Positions 16,484 to 32,458 of a DNA stretch of 64,000 nt are shown here, in pieces. Under the pieces are notes generated by a model. It ran no database searches. It saw only the letters and a list, made by a program, of their open reading frames with translations, and was not told the DNA's origin. Each line of letters opens with the position of its first letter. Positions within the stretch are counted from its first letter, which is position 1. The position numbers were made by a program, and so were the translations under genes. The DNA comes from Cellulomonas sp. JH27-2 (GTDB lineage: Bacteria > Actinomycetota > Actinomycetes > Actinomycetales > Cellulomonadaceae): assembly GCF_014837175.1 (NCBI RefSeq), contig NZ_JACYFR010000002.1, positions 496,001 through 560,000 of the forward strand. The letters run 5' to 3'.

Positions 16484-18739
16484 TCAGGCGAGGTGGTGGA
16501 CGATGCCCAGCGAGCCCGTCTCCGGGCCGGCCTGCGTCGGGACCGAGCGCAGCGGGCGCTGCGCGTGCCATGCCCCGGTGCCAGGCCGCGGCCCTCGCAC
16601 CGGCAGCCCCGGGGCGGCGCGCCCCAGGAAGTTGCCCTGCACGCGCCGCACGCCCAGCTCGACGAGCGTCGCCAGGTCCGCCGACCGCTCGATGCCCTCG
16701 GCGACGACCTCCAGCCCGTGCACGGTCGCGAGCTCCAGGATGGCGCGCACCACGGACGCACCGCGGTCGGTGCCGATCTCGCGGACGAACGAGCGGTCGA
16801 TCTTCAGGACGTCGACGGGCAGCCGCGACAGCCGTGCCAGCGAGGAGTAGCCGGTGCCGAAGTCGTCGACGGCGATGCGGGCACCGCGGGCGCGCAGCTC
16901 GGAGAGCAGCGGGATCGCCGGGCCGGTGCGGACCAACGCGCTCTCGGTGATCTCGAGCGTGAGGTGCTCCCAGTAGGCGTCGCCCCACGCGGCCTCGATC
17001 TGCTCCAGCGCGTCCGGCTCGGCCAGCTGGCGGGGGGCCAGGTTGACCGTGACGGGGACCTGGAACCGGTCCAGCGCGCGCCGCGCCTGGCGCAGCATCG
17101 ACAGGCTGATGGGCACGATGAGCCCGGACTCCTCGGCCTGGTCCAGCCAGTCCGACGGCAGGACGAGCGTGCCGTGGTCGTCCCAGCGGGCGAGCGCCTC
17201 GACCTGCACCACCTCGAGCGTGCGGGCGTCGACGATCGGCTGGAAGTAGGCGGTGAAGTGGTCGTCGGCCACGGCCTGCTCGAGCGCGGCGCGCTGGTGG
17301 CGCGCGGCGTCGACCTGTCGGCGCAGCGCCCGGTCGTAGACGCGGAACCCGGTGCGTGACTTCTTGGCCTCGAGCATCGCGGTGTCGGCGTGCCGCATGA
17401 GCGCGTCGGGGTCGACGACGTCGCCCGGCACCCACGTCGCGATCCCGACCGACAGCCGCGCGGCGCGGGCACCCACGGAGCGATCGACGAAGCCCTCGCG
17501 CAGGTTGCGGGCCAGCGCCACGAGATCGGGGTCGCCCGGGGCGCGGGACAGCACGACCACGAACTCGTCGCCGCCCAGGCGCCCGACGAACCTGTCGTCG
17601 TTGCCTTGCGCGAGCGCCCGCAGGTGGTCGGCGACCCGGATCAGGACGGTGTCGCCGCCCTCGTGGCCGTGCAGGTCGTTGAACCGCTTGAAGCCGTCCA
17701 GGTCGCAGTACACGAGCGAGACCCGGGTGCGCTCCACGTTGGCACGCTCCATGACGTCGAGCAGGTGCTGCTCGACGGCCCGGCGGTTGGGCAGGTGCGT
17801 GAGGACGTCGGTGAAGGCGGTCTGCTCCAGCCGGGACGTCAGCGCGTACCGCTCGGCCGCGGCCGAGACGATCTGCGCCAGGTCCACCAGGAACGTCCGC
17901 TCCTGCGCGGTGTGGTCACCGGGGGAGTAGAGCTCGGTGACGAAGCGCCCGTGCGAGATCGGCCGCAACGACCCCTCGACGCGAGGCTCGCCGAGCACGG
18001 CCCTCGCCTCGTCGCGCGCCCGCACCAGCAGGCTCTCGGCGTCGCGCACGAACCAGGCGCTGTTGGACAGGCGCGCCGCCGCGTCGCGCATCAGGTGCTG
18101 CGTGCGCGCCACCTTCTGCGCCTGCCGCAGCCGGACCAGCGCGAGCGCCGCCAGGGCGAACCCCAGCGGGATCGACCACAGCGCGACGAGCATCGCGCTG
18201 AGCTCGACCTGCTGGATGACACCTCCGGCGGCGAGCATGGCCAGGGACTCCGCGCCCGCCAGCACCAGCAGGATGCCGAGCCCGTTCACCTTGTGGCTGC
18301 CGATGCAGGCGACGACGTAGGCGACCGAGATGAGCGCGACGGCGACGAGGATCGCCGTGACGACCACGTCGACACCGTGGCGCGGCGACGTGGGCGGCCA
18401 CCACCAGGCGACCGCGCCCGAGATCAGCAGCGTCGCGGAGATCGACACCCACCACCGTGGTGCGGGTCCGCGCGCGAACCGGTGCGTCGCGGGGATCGCC
18501 AGGATCAGGAAGCCACCCGTGAGCTGCGTGTGCGCGAACTGCACCACGTCCTGCAGCGGTCCGTGGTGCGTGAACGCGAACAGCCCGCCGGCGAGCAGCA
18601 CGAGGGCGATGTCCGCCGACCACGCGAGCGCCCACTGCGCCCCGGCCGTGCGGCGCTCACCCCGCCACCAGATCCACTGGAGCAGGCAGAAGCCGCCCAC
18701 GAGCCCCGCCACGAGGAGCTGGACCTGGGTGACCCACAT
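16484..18739 (-). CDS. Membrane-bound GGDEF-EAL protein (cyclic di-GMP turnover)
   Basis: A 751-residue sensor-type protein that may make or degrade cyclic di-GMP. Residues 1-205 hold about seven membrane helices without a named sensor domain. A linker with a short coiled coil follows. The GGDEF domain has an intact GGDEF at 389-393 and no RxxD inhibitory site just before it. The EAL domain has EALARW at 514-519, LEITES, DDFGTGYSS, LKIDRSF and VAEGIE, so the metal ligands and catalytic residues appear present. The last 40 residues are a polar tail. The ATG start lacks a strong ribosome-binding site; an in-frame GTG six codons upstream is possible. Net activity cannot be read from sequence. 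Confidence 0.9.
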   Translation of the reverse strand: MWVTQVQLLVAGLVGGFCLLQWIWWRGERRTAGAQWALAWSADIALVLLAGGLFAFTHHGPLQDVVQFAHTQLTGGFLILAIPATHRFARGPAPRWWVSISATLLISGAVAWWWPPTSPRHGVDVVVTAILVAVALISVAYVVACIGSHKVNGLGILLVLAGAESLAMLAAGGVIQQVELSAMLVALWSIPLGFALAALALVRLRQAQKVARTQHLMRDAAARLSNSAWFVRDAESLLVRARDEARAVLGEPRVEGSLRPISHGRFVTELYSPGDHTAQERTFLVDLAQIVSAAAERYALTSRLEQTAFTDVLTHLPNRRAVEQHLLDVMERANVERTRVSLVYCDLDGFKRFNDLHGHEGGDTVLIRVADHLRALAQGNDDRFVGRLGGDEFVVVLSRAPGDPDLVALARNLREGFVDRSVGARAARLSVGIATWVPGDVVDPDALMRHADTAMLEAKKSRTGFRVYDRALRRQVDAARHQRAALEQAVADDHFTAYFQPIVDARTLEVVQVEALARWDDHGTLVLPSDWLDQAEESGLIVPISLSMLRQARRALDRFQVPVTVNLAPRQLAEPDALEQIEAAWGDAYWEHLTLEITESALVRTGPAIPLLSELRARGARIAVDDFGTGYSSLARLSRLPVDVLKIDRSFVREIGTDRGASVVRAILELATVHGLEVVAEGIERSADLATLVELGVRRVQGNFLGRAAPGLPVRGPRPGTGAWHAQRPLRSVPTQAGPETGSLGIVHHLA

Positions 18740-18832
18740 CGGAACCGTTCCGAGCACGAACAGGACATCGGCGCACGCACCCGACGACCTGACGTGGCAA
18801 CCGGGTGACGCAGGCAGGTGGACGGCGGCGCG

Positions 18833-21335
<2,503 letters not shown>

Positions 21336-21339
<4 letters not shown>

Positions 21340-22652
21340 GCCCCCGCAAGTACCTGCTCCAGAACGTCGCTCCCTACGGCGGGGCGCGCACGTCGGTGCT
21401 GCTCGCCGACGGCGTCATCGCCGCCATGGGCGCGGACGTGTCCGACGACGAGGCGACGATCGTCGACGGCCGCGGACTGGTGCTGCTCCCGGGGCTCGTC
21501 GACCTGCACACCCACCTGCGCGAGCCGGGCCGCGAGGACGCCGAGACCATCCGCACGGGGACGCGCGCGGCCGCCATGGGTGGCTTCACCGCGGTGCACG
21601 CAATGGCCAACACCACGCCGACGCAGGACACCGCGGGCGTCGTCGAGCAGGTGTGGCGCCTGGGCCGCGAGGCCGGCTGGGCGGACGTCCACCCGATCGG
21701 CGCCGTGACCGTGGGCCTCGAGGGCGAGCGGCTGGCCGAGCTGGGCGCGATGGCCGACTCGCAGGCACAGGTCCGGGTCTTCTCCGACGACGGCAAGTGC
21801 GTCCACGACCCGGTGCTCATGCGCCGCGCGCTCGAGTACGTCAAGGCCTTCGACGGCGTGGTCGCGCAGCACGCGCAGGAGCCGCGCCTGACGGAGAACG
21901 CGCAGATGCACGAGGGCGTCGTCTCCGCCGAGCTGGGGCTGGCGGGCTGGCCGGCCGTGGCGGAGGAGGCGATCATCGCGCGCGACGTGCTGCTCGCCGA
22001 GCACGTCGGCTCGCGCCTGCACGTCTGCCACCTGTCGACCGCCGGCTCGGTCGAGATCATCCGCTGGGCCAAGTCGCGCGGCATCGATGTGACCGCCGAG
22101 GTCACGCCGCACCACCTGATCCTCACCGACGAGCTGGCCCGCGGCTACGACCCGACGTTCAAGGTCAACCCGCCGCTGCGCACCCAGCGCGACGTCGAGG
22201 CGGTGCGCGCCGGCCTGGCCGACGGCACCATCGACATCGTCGCCACCGACCACGCGCCCCACACGCGCGAGGACAAGGACTGCGAGTGGGCCGCGGCCGC
22301 GTTCGGCATGACCGGCCTGGAGACCGCGCTGTCCGTGGTGCAGGAGACGATGGTCGACACCGGCCGCCTGACCTGGGCCGACGTCGCACGGGTCCTGTCC
22401 GAGACGCCGGCGAAGATCGGCCGCGTGAGCGACCACGGCCGCCCGATCGCCGTGGGGGAGCCCGCCAACCTGGTGCTGGTGGACCCCGACGTGCGGCGCG
22501 TGGTCAACCCCGACGAGCAGGCCACCAAGTCGGGCAACAGCCCGTTCCGCGGTCGCGAGCTGTCCGGCTGTGTCGTCGCCACGTTCCTGCGCGGGCGCGC
22601 GACGGTGCTGGACGGCGCGTCGTGCGACGAAGACGTGGTGGTGCGCCGATGA
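21336..22652 (+). CDS. pyrC: Dihydroorotase
   Basis: Zinc enzyme that closes carbamoyl aspartate to dihydroorotate. The 438 residues show metal ligands in [10 protein letters not shown] near residue 60, the HAQEP loop, HVCHLST, and the catalytic Asp of [10 protein letters not shown] near residue 305, as in class I enzymes. The GTG start overlaps pyrB (GTGA), and its end overlaps the next gene (ATGA). Confidence 0.97.
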
Positions 22653-23173
22653 CCGCACGCGAGGGAGTCGCCGTCGTCGTCCTGCTGGCGATCGTGGCGC
22701 TGGTGTACGTCGGCATGCGTGCCGGCTGGAAGAGGCGCGCTCGCACCACGGGCGCGCTGGTCCCGACCCTGCCTACGGCCCCTGCCGATCCCGGGGCCGT
22801 CCGCCTCGGACCGGTGGACGCGACGTACGTCTCGACGACGACCGCGGGGGACTGGCTCGACCGCGTCGTCGCCCACGACCTGGGCGTGCGCAGCCAGGCG
22901 AGCGTCACCGTCCACGACGCGGGCGTGTCGATCGCTCGCACCGGTGCGGCCGACGTCTTCGTCCCGGCGGGCTCGCTGACCGACACCTCCACCGCACCCG
23001 GCATGGCAGGCAAGTTCGTCGGCAAGGACGGCCTGGTCGTCCTCACCTGGGCACCGACCACCACTCCCGGCGCACCGCTGCTCGACACCGGTCTGCGCCC
23101 CCACCACTCCGCGGACGGCACGGCGCTCGTCGCCGCCGTCAGTGCACTCATCGCGACGAAGGAGAAGGCATGA
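22649..23173 (+). CDS. Membrane protein of the pyr operon, Rv1382-like
   Basis: A 174-residue protein with one N-terminal membrane helix (about 5-25) followed by a basic stretch and a domain of about 140 residues, mostly beta in appearance. By position it corresponds to the gene between pyrC and carA in Mycobacterium tuberculosis (Rv1382), an uncharacterised membrane protein. The overlaps with pyrC and carA are ATGA on both sides, so its level is tied to theirs. Its function is unknown; a role in holding pyrimidine enzymes at the membrane is only a thought. Confidence 0.8.
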   Translation: MTAREGVAVVVLLAIVALVYVGMRAGWKRRARTTGALVPTLPTAPADPGAVRLGPVDATYVSTTTAGDWLDRVVAHDLGVRSQASVTVHDAGVSIARTGAADVFVPAGSLTDTSTAPGMAGKFVGKDGLVVLTWAPTTTPGAPLLDTGLRPHHSADGTALVAAVSALIATKEKA

Positions 23174-24324
23174 CCGACGCAGTCCTGGTCCTCGAGGACG
23201 GACGCACGTTCACCGGTCAGGCGTACGGCGCCACCGGCACCACGCTCGGCGAGATCGTCTTCAACACCGGCATGACCGGCTACCAGGAGACGCTCACCGA
23301 CCCGAGCTACCACCGCCAGATCGTCGTGATGACGGCGCCGCACATCGGCAACACGGGCGTGAACGACGACGACCCGGAGTCGGGCCGCATCTGGGTGGCC
23401 GGCTACGTGGTGCGCGACCCCGCCCGCCGCGCGTCCAACTGGCGCAGCGTGCGCAGCCTCGACGACGACCTGCGCGACCAGGGCGTCGTGGGCATCAGTG
23501 GCATCGACACCCGCGCGCTGACGCGCCACCTGCGCGAGCGCGGAGTCATGCGCGCCGGCATCTTCTCCGGTGAGGCAGCTGCGGCCGACGACCTGCAGGC
23601 ACAGGTGCTCGCGGCGCCCGCGATGGTCGGCGCCGACCTGGCCGGCGAGGTCTCGACCGACGAGGCGTACGTGGTCGAGGCACTGAGCGCGGACGGCGAG
23701 AAGCTCGACACGCCGGTCGCCACGGTCGCCGCCATCGACCTGGGCATCAAGGCCATGACGCCGCACCGCCTGGCCGAGCGGGGCGTGCGCGTCCACGTCC
23801 TGCCGTCGAGCGCGACGATCGACGAGGTGCTCGCCACCTCGCCCGACGGCGTCTTCTTCAGCAACGGCCCCGGCGACCCGAGCGCCGCGACGCACGAGAT
23901 CGAGCTGCTGCGCGAGGTGCTGGACCGCAGGATCCCGTTCTTCGGCATCTGCTACGGCAACCAGCTGCTGGGCCGCGCGCTCGGCTACGGCACCTACAAG
24001 CTGGGCTACGGCCACCGCGGCGTGAACCAGCCGGTCATCGACCGTCGCACCAGCAAGGTCGAGATCACGGCGCACAACCACGGCTTCGCGGTCGACGCCC
24101 CGCTGGACGGCGAGTCCGTCGCGCCGCACGACGGCGGCCGCTACGGCCGGGTGATCGTCAGCCACGTCGACCTCAACGACGACGTCGTCGAGGGCCTCGA
24201 GGCGCTCGACCTGCCCGCCTTCTCGGTCCAGTACCACCCCGAGGCCGCGGCCGGCCCGCACGACGCCGCCTATCTGTTTGATCGCTTCCTCGACCTGATG
24301 CGCGACACGAAGGGCGCCGCCTGA
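23170..24324 (+). CDS. carA: Carbamoyl-phosphate synthase small subunit
   Basis: Glutamine amidotransferase subunit that feeds ammonia to CarB. The 384 residues have the N-terminal domain with [17 protein letters not shown] and a class I GATase domain with the catalytic Cys in [12 protein letters not shown] and the His-x-Glu of [12 protein letters not shown]. The tail after the GATase domain ends in [15 protein letters not shown]. This tail is repeated, nearly residue for residue, in a small frame directly after the stop. The stop shares one base with that frame (TGATG). Confidence 0.97.
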   Translation: MTDAVLVLEDGRTFTGQAYGATGTTLGEIVFNTGMTGYQETLTDPSYHRQIVVMTAPHIGNTGVNDDDPESGRIWVAGYVVRDPARRASNWRSVRSLDDDLRDQGVVGISGIDTRALTRHLRERGVMRAGIFSGEAAAADDLQAQVLAAPAMVGADLAGEVSTDEAYVVEALSADGEKLDTPVATVAAIDLGIKAMTPHRLAERGVRVHVLPSSATIDEVLATSPDGVFFSNGPGDPSAATHEIELLREVLDRRIPFFGICYGNQLLGRALGYGTYKLGYGHRGVNQPVIDRRTSKVEITAHNHGFAVDAPLDGESVAPHDGGRYGRVIVSHVDLNDDVVEGLEALDLPAFSVQYHPEAAAGPHDAAYLFDRFLDLMRDTKGAA

Positions 24325-24388
24325 TGCGTAGTCGTCCGGTATTCGACCGCTTCCTCGACCTCATGAACGACACGAAGGGTGCCGCCTG

Positions 24389-24392
<4 letters not shown>
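24277..24392 (+). repeat. Imperfect direct repeat of the carA 3' end
   Basis: The block 24277-24327 recurs at 24342-24392 with 45 of 51 bases identical. Each copy ends in the same GCCGCCTGATGC junction. The offset is 65 nt, not a multiple of three, so the second copy is read in the frame set by the TGATG restart. Confidence 0.85.
24324..24389 (+). CDS. 21-codon minigene duplicating the CarA C-terminal tail
   Basis: ATG at 24324 overlaps the carA stop (TGATG) and the stop at 24387-24389 overlaps the carB ATG in the same way. It encodes MRSRPV followed by [15 protein letters not shown]. The last 15 residues match the CarA tail except for one Arg-to-Asn change; the other four altered codons are synonymous. 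It may be a duplication relic that keeps carB translation coupled, or a real microprotein. Without it, carA would run directly into carB through the same TGATG. Confidence 0.55.
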
Positions 24393-27714
<3,322 letters not shown>

Positions 27715-27718
<4 letters not shown>

Positions 27719-28554
27719 CCTTCGGTGCGCGGCTCGCCGCCGCGATGGACGAGCGCGGCCCGCTCTGCGTGGGCATCGACCCGCACGCGTCGCTCCTGGC
27801 GGAGTGGGGCCTGGACGACGACGTGGACGGGCTGCGCACCTTCGCGCTGACCGTCATGGACGCCGTCGGCGGTCGCGTCGCGGCCGTGAAGCCGCAGGCG
27901 GCCTTCTTCGAGCGGCACGGCTCACGCGGCCTGGCCGTCCTCGAGGAGGTCGTCGCGGCCGGCTACGCGTCCGGGACGCTGACGATCGTCGACGCCAAGC
28001 GCGGCGACATCGGCTCCACCATGGGCGCCTACGCCGACGCGTTCCTGCGCGACGGCTCGCCGCTGGCCGGTGACGCGCTCACCGTCTCGCCCTACCTCGG
28101 CTTCGGCTCGCTGGACCCGGCCGTCGAGGCCGCGCTGGCCACCGACCGCGGGCTGTTCGTGCTCTGCCTGACCTCCAACAAGGAGGGCGCCGAGGTGCAG
28201 CACGCGCGCAGCGAGGACGGCGCGAGCGTCGCCGCGACCGTCGCTGCACGTGCCGCGGTGCTCAACAAGGGCGCGGACCCGATGGGGTCCATCGGGCTCG
28301 TCGTCGGCGCGACCGTCGGCGATGCTGCTTCGCACACCGGCACCGACCTGGTGGCCGTCAACGGCCCGCTCCTGGCGCCCGGCGTCGGAGCCCAGGGCGC
28401 GGGGGCGCGCGAGCTCACGACGGCGTTCGGGTCCGCGCGCCGGCAGGTGCTGGCGTCGTCGTCGCGCGGAGTCCTGCGCGCGGGCCGCGACGTCACGGCC
28501 CTGCGCGCGGCCGCCGACGAGGCGATCCGCGAGGCGAGCTCGGCCCTGCGCTGA
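27715..28554 (+). CDS. pyrF: Orotidine 5'-phosphate decarboxylase, type 2
   Basis: Final step to UMP. The 279 residues match the longer actinobacterial type 2 enzyme: [11 protein letters not shown] at the N-terminus, the catalytic [11 protein letters not shown] motif near residue 100 and YLGFGSLDP after it. The GTG start overlaps the carB stop. It is the last gene of the pyr operon; a long hairpin follows at once. Confidence 0.96.
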
Positions 28555-28556
28555 CC

Positions 28557-28624
28557 CACCCTCACCCGCAGCGTCCGAGCAACTGGTCGTGATAGCGGCC
28601 AGTTGCTCGGACGCTGCGAGGGTG
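28557..28624 (+). terminator. Long hairpin ending the pyr operon
   Basis: A perfect 20-bp stem (28567-28586 with 28599-28618) with a 12-nt loop is extended by a 6-bp outer stem (CACCCT with AGGGTG) beyond a four-base bulge. It begins three bases after the pyrF stop. There is no T-tract. Confidence 0.8.
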
Positions 28625-28695
28625 ATCGAGGGGGATATCCGCAGGTCGGATGTGCAGATCGGCCCGTTTGCGTTGCCGACGCGCACGGGGCTCGC

Positions 28696-28701
28696 TAGGT
28701 T
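28696..28701 (+). promoter_or_regulatory. -10 box TAGGTT upstream of mihF
   Basis: TAGGTT predicts a start near 28708 and a leader of about 50 nt that includes the GGAAGG ribosome-binding site of mihF. Confidence 0.45.
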
Positions 28702-28757
28702 CGGATGCACGGTCCCACGCCCGTGGATCGCCCGACCACTGACGGAAGGTGACACGC

Positions 28758-29069
28758 GTGGCACTCCCTCCGCTGACACCCGAACAACGCGCCGACGCGC
28801 TCAAGAAGGCCGCTGTCGCGCGGCAGGCTCGCGCCGAGGTCAAGAACCGGCTGAAGTACTCGCAGGGCACCCTGTCCGACGTGATCAAGCAGGGGCAGCA
28901 GGACGAGACCATCGGCAAGCTCAAGGTGGTCTCGCTCCTGGAGTCGCTGCCTGGCGTCGGCAAGGTCAAGGCTCGTGCGATCATGTCCGAGATCGGAATC
29001 TCGGAGACGCGGCGCGTCCGCGGTCTCGGTCCGCATCAGGTGGAGGCACTCGTCGAACGCTTCGGGTGA
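28758..29069 (+). CDS. mihF: Actinobacterial integration host factor
   Basis: Small nucleoid protein that bends DNA and is unrelated in sequence to enterobacterial IHF. The 103 residues are mostly helical and basic, with the helix-hairpin-helix-like stretch LLESLPGVGKVKARAIMSEIGI and the end LGPHQVEALVERFG, both hallmarks of the family. The GTG at 28758 is preferred to the in-frame GTG at 28749 because GGAAGG lies 8 nt before it. Position between pyrF and gmk is the conserved one. Confidence 0.95.
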   Translation: MALPPLTPEQRADALKKAAVARQARAEVKNRLKYSQGTLSDVIKQGQQDETIGKLKVVSLLESLPGVGKVKARAIMSEIGISETRRVRGLGPHQVEALVERFG

Positions 29070-29111
29070 CCTTCGGCGCCCAACCACCGTTCGAGGAGTG
29101 CTGCACCACCC

Positions 29112-29681
29112 ATGACGACGACGCCCGCCCGGCTGACCGTGCTCGCCGGACCCACCGCCGTCGGCAAGGGGACCGTGTCCGCCGACGTCCGTTCTCGTTA
29201 CCCCGAGGTGTGGCTGTCCGTGTCAGCGACGACGCGGGCGCCACGCCCGGGTGAGATCGACGGCGTGCACTACCACTTCGTCGGGACTCAGGAGTTCGAG
29301 CGCATGGTCGACGCGGGCGAGCTGCTGGAGTGGGCGGTCGTGCACGGGCGCAACCGGTACGGCACACCCCGCGGCCCGGTCGAGGCCCGGCTGGCGTCGG
29401 GGGAGCCCGCGCTGCTGGAGATCGACCTGCAGGGTGCCCGTCAGGTCCGCGCGAGCATGCCGGACGCGCGCTTCGTCTTCCTCGCGCCGCCCTCGTTCGA
29501 GGAGCTGGAGCGGCGCCTGGTGGGCCGGGGGACCGAGGACGCCGAGGAGCGTGAGCGTCGGCTCGCGACCGCGCGCGTCGAGCTCGCGGCCGAGTCGGAG
29601 TTCGACCACGTGATCGTGAACGACGACGTGCAGCGTGCCACGGACGAGCTCGTTTCGATCATGGGCATCGCCACCAGGTAG
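29112..29681 (+). CDS. gmk: Guanylate kinase
   Basis: Phosphorylates GMP to GDP. The 189 residues carry the P-loop [12 protein letters not shown], the GMP-binding [21 protein letters not shown], and the [14 protein letters not shown] core. In the P-loop an alanine replaces the usual serine (GPTAVGKG), a variant common in actinobacteria. The stop codon overlaps a -10 box (TAGAAT) for rpoZ. Confidence 0.96.
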   Translation: MTTTPARLTVLAGPTAVGKGTVSADVRSRYPEVWLSVSATTRAPRPGEIDGVHYHFVGTQEFERMVDAGELLEWAVVHGRNRYGTPRGPVEARLASGEPALLEIDLQGARQVRASMPDARFVFLAPPSFEELERRLVGRGTEDAEERERRLATARVELAAESEFDHVIVNDDVQRATDELVSIMGIATR

Positions 29682-29684
29682 AAT
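29679..29684 (+). promoter_or_regulatory. -10 box TAGAAT upstream of rpoZ
   Basis: TAGAAT starts on the gmk stop codon and predicts a start near 29691, giving a leader of about 37 nt with a GGGAG ribosome-binding site before rpoZ. Confidence 0.5.
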
Positions 29685-29727
29685 CGACGCAGTTCCCCAA
29701 GCCAACTCAACTGTCGGGAGTCCCACC

Positions 29728-29991
29728 GTGTCCGGAACCGTCGCAGCCCCCATCGGCATCACCGACCCGCCCATCGACCAGCTCCTCGAGCGTGCCGACT
29801 CCAAGTACTCCCTGGTGCTCTACTCGGCCAAGCGTGCGCGCCAGATCAACGCCTACTACGCGCAGCTCAACGAGGGCCTGCTCGAGTACGTGGGCCCGCT
29901 GGTGGAGACCCGCCCGCAGGAGAAGCCGCTGTCGATCGCCATGCGCGAGATCGACCGTGGTCTGCTGACGTCGCAGGCCACGGAGGACTGA
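29728..29991 (+). CDS. rpoZ: RNA polymerase omega subunit
   Basis: Chaperone-like subunit that clamps the beta' C-terminus. The 87 residues have the central [21 protein letters not shown] helix pair and the [13 protein letters not shown] segment typical of actinobacterial omega. GTG start with GGGAG 7 nt upstream. coaBC follows after 10 nt. Confidence 0.95.
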   Translation: MSGTVAAPIGITDPPIDQLLERADSKYSLVLYSAKRARQINAYYAQLNEGLLEYVGPLVETRPQEKPLSIAMREIDRGLLTSQATED

Positions 29992-30001
29992 GACCCCGCA
30001 G

Positions 30002-31186
30002 ATGCGGATCGTCCTGGGCGTGACCGGTGGGATCGCCGCCTACAAGGCCGTCCTGCTGCTCCGTCTGCTGCGTGAGGCGGGGCACGACGTGCGCGTCGTG
30101 CCCACCCGCGCCGCGCTCGAGTTCGTGGGCCGGCCCACCTGGGAGGCCCTGTCCGGGCAGCCGGTGACGACCGACGTCTTCGAGGACGTCGACCAGGTGG
30201 CGCACGTCGCCATCGGGCAACGTGCGGACCTCGTCGTCGTCGCGCCCGCCACCGCCGACCTGCTGGCGCGCGCCGCCACGGGTCAGGCCGACGACCTGCT
30301 GACGGCCACGCTGCTGGTGACGCGTGCGCCCGTGCTCGTGGCGCCGGCGATGCACACCGAGATGTGGCAGCACCCGGCGACCGTCGCCAACGTCGCGACG
30401 CTGCGCGAGCGCGGTGTGCACGTGCTCGAACCCGCGTCCGGACGCCTCACCGGCGCCGACACCGGCCCCGGACGCCTGCCGGAGCCCGAGGAGATCGCCG
30501 CGGCGGCCCTCGCGCTCGTCGGGCCCCGCGACCTCGCCGGCCGGCACGTCGTCGTCTCCGCGGGCGGGACCCGCGAACCCCTCGATCCCGTGCGCTACCT
30601 CGGCAACCGCTCGTCGGGCCGGCAGGGCGTCGCCCTGGCCCGCACTGCCGCGGCGCGGGGTGCACGCGTGACGCTCGTCGGCGCCAACCTGTCCGTCCCG
30701 GCACCGCACGGCGTGGACGTCGTTCCCGTCGAGACGGCCGCCCAGCTGCGGGACGCCGTCCGGAGCGCCGCCAAGGACGCCGACGTCGTCGTGATGGCTG
30801 CCGCCGTCGCCGACTACCGCCCGGTCAGCCCGGCCGGCACCAAGCTCAAGAAGACGGGCGTGCCGCCGGTTCTCGAGCTCGTCGAGACCGTCGACGTGCT
30901 GGCCGAGCTGGCCCACGACCGGCTGCGCGACGGCCAGGTCGTCGTCGGCTTCGCGGCCGAGACGGGCGACGACGACGCGAGCGTCCTCGAGCACGGCCGG
31001 GCCAAGGCGCTGCGCAAGGGCGCCGACCTGCTGGTCGTCAACGCCGTGGGCGACGGCCAGGGCTTCGGGACCACCGAGAACGACGTCACCATCCTCGACG
31101 GGAGCGGCACGGTCGTCGCCCGGACGTCCGGCAGCAAGGACGCAGTCGCCGACGTGATCTGGGACACCGTCCGCGACCTGGGCTGA
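30002..31186 (+). CDS. coaBC: Bifunctional phosphopantothenoylcysteine decarboxylase/synthetase
   Basis: Two coenzyme A steps: coupling of 4'-phosphopantothenate with cysteine, then decarboxylation. The 394 residues split into an FMN-dependent CoaC half (residues about 1-175; [43 protein letters not shown]) and a CoaB half (about 180-390; [31 protein letters not shown] and the K-x-K-K loop of GTKLKKTG). Position after rpoZ is conserved. Confidence 0.97.
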   Translation: MRIVLGVTGGIAAYKAVLLLRLLREAGHDVRVVPTRAALEFVGRPTWEALSGQPVTTDVFEDVDQVAHVAIGQRADLVVVAPATADLLARAATGQADDLLTATLLVTRAPVLVAPAMHTEMWQHPATVANVATLRERGVHVLEPASGRLTGADTGPGRLPEPEEIAAAALALVGPRDLAGRHVVVSAGGTREPLDPVRYLGNRSSGRQGVALARTAAARGARVTLVGANLSVPAPHGVDVVPVETAAQLRDAVRSAAKDADVVVMAAAVADYRPVSPAGTKLKKTGVPPVLELVETVDVLAELAHDRLRDGQVVVGFAAETGDDDASVLEHGRAKALRKGADLLVVNAVGDGQGFGTTENDVTILDGSGTVVARTSGSKDAVADVIWDTVRDLG

Positions 31187-31212
31187 CGCCGATCGTCGTC
31201 GGCGGGCGCGAC

Positions 31213-31218
31213 TATCCT
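31213..31218 (+). promoter_or_regulatory. -10 box TATCCT of a leaderless metK promoter
   Basis: TATCCT ends exactly 7 nt before the A of the metK ATG, so the transcript should start on the start codon. No Shine-Dalgarno is visible before metK. Confidence 0.65.
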
Positions 31219-31224
31219 TCGACC

Positions 31225-32421
31225 ATGACCTCCGCGCTGCGCCTGTTCACGTCCGAGTCCGTGACGGAAGGCCACCCGGACAAGATCTGTGACCAGATCT
31301 CCGACGCCATCCTGGACGCGATGCTCGAGCAGGACCCGCAGGCTCGCGTCGCGGTCGAGACGATGGTCACCACCGGGCTCGTGCACGTCGCGGGCGAGGT
31401 GACCACCGAGGCGTACGTCGAGATCCCCGCCGTGGTGCGCCAGGTGGTCCGCGAGATCGGCTACACCTCGTCCAAGATCGGCTTCGACGGCGACTCGTGC
31501 GGCGTCTCGGTCTCGATCGGGCAGCAGTCGCCCGACATCGCGGCCGGCGTCGACAAGGCGCTCGAGGCGCGGCTCGACGCGAGCGACCTCGACCCGCTCG
31601 ACGCGCAGGGCGCCGGCGACCAGGGCCTGATGTTCGGGTACGCGTGCGACGAGACGCCGTCGCTGCTCCCGCTGCCCATCTGGACCGCCCACCGCCTGTC
31701 CGAGCGCCTCGCGGCCGTCCGGAAGTCCGGGGAGGTGCCCGGGCTGCGGCCCGACGGCAAGACGCAGGTCACCATCGGCTACGACGGTGACCGCCCGGTC
31801 CGGGTGGACGCGGTGGTGCTGTCCACCCAGCACGAGCCCGACCTCAACCTCGAGACCGTGCTGCAGCCGGCGATCGTCGAGCACGTCATCGCGCCGGTCC
31901 TGGCCCAGCTGGACCTCGACACGAGCGACCACCAGCTCTACGTGAACCCCACGGGCACGTTCACGATCGGTGGCCCGCAGGGCGACGCCGGCCTGACGGG
32001 CCGCAAGATCATCGTCGACACGTACGGCGGCTACGCACGCCACGGCGGCGGGGCGTTCTCGGGCAAGGACCCGTCGAAGGTGGACCGCTCGGCGGCCTAC
32101 GCGATGCGCTGGGTGGCCAAGAACGTGGTCGCCGCCGGTCTGGCACGCCGGTGCGAGGTGCAGGTCGCGTACGCGATCGGCAAGGCGCACCCCGTCGGCC
32201 TGTACGTGGAGACGTTCGGCACCGAGACGGTGCCCGTGGACCGGCTGACGGCCGCGATCCGCGAGGTGTTCGACCTGCGTCCCGCCGCGATCATCCGCGA
32301 CCTGGACCTGCTGCGTCCCATCTACCGGGCCACGTCCACCTACGGCCACTTCGGCCGCGAGCTCGCCGACTTCACGTGGGAGCGCACGGACCGGGTCGCG
32401 GACCTGCAGTCGGCGCTCTGA
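31225..32421 (+). CDS. metK: S-adenosylmethionine synthetase
   Basis: Makes SAM from methionine and ATP. The 398-residue length is standard. Visible are [18 protein letters not shown] at the N-terminus with its catalytic His, [13 protein letters not shown], the [19 protein letters not shown]-loop-like motif and the metal-binding regions between them. It has no ribosome-binding site and a -10 box at leaderless distance. Confidence 0.98.
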   Translation: MTSALRLFTSESVTEGHPDKICDQISDAILDAMLEQDPQARVAVETMVTTGLVHVAGEVTTEAYVEIPAVVRQVVREIGYTSSKIGFDGDSCGVSVSIGQQSPDIAAGVDKALEARLDASDLDPLDAQGAGDQGLMFGYACDETPSLLPLPIWTAHRLSERLAAVRKSGEVPGLRPDGKTQVTIGYDGDRPVRVDAVVLSTQHEPDLNLETVLQPAIVEHVIAPVLAQLDLDTSDHQLYVNPTGTFTIGGPQGDAGLTGRKIIVDTYGGYARHGGGAFSGKDPSKVDRSAAYAMRWVAKNVVAAGLARRCEVQVAYAIGKAHPVGLYVETFGTETVPVDRLTAAIREVFDLRPAAIIRDLDLLRPIYRATSTYGHFGRELADFTWERTDRVADLQSAL

Positions 32422-32458
32422 CGCCCCTGGCCGCGACGCGTCGGCGGCGGGTGGTGTG

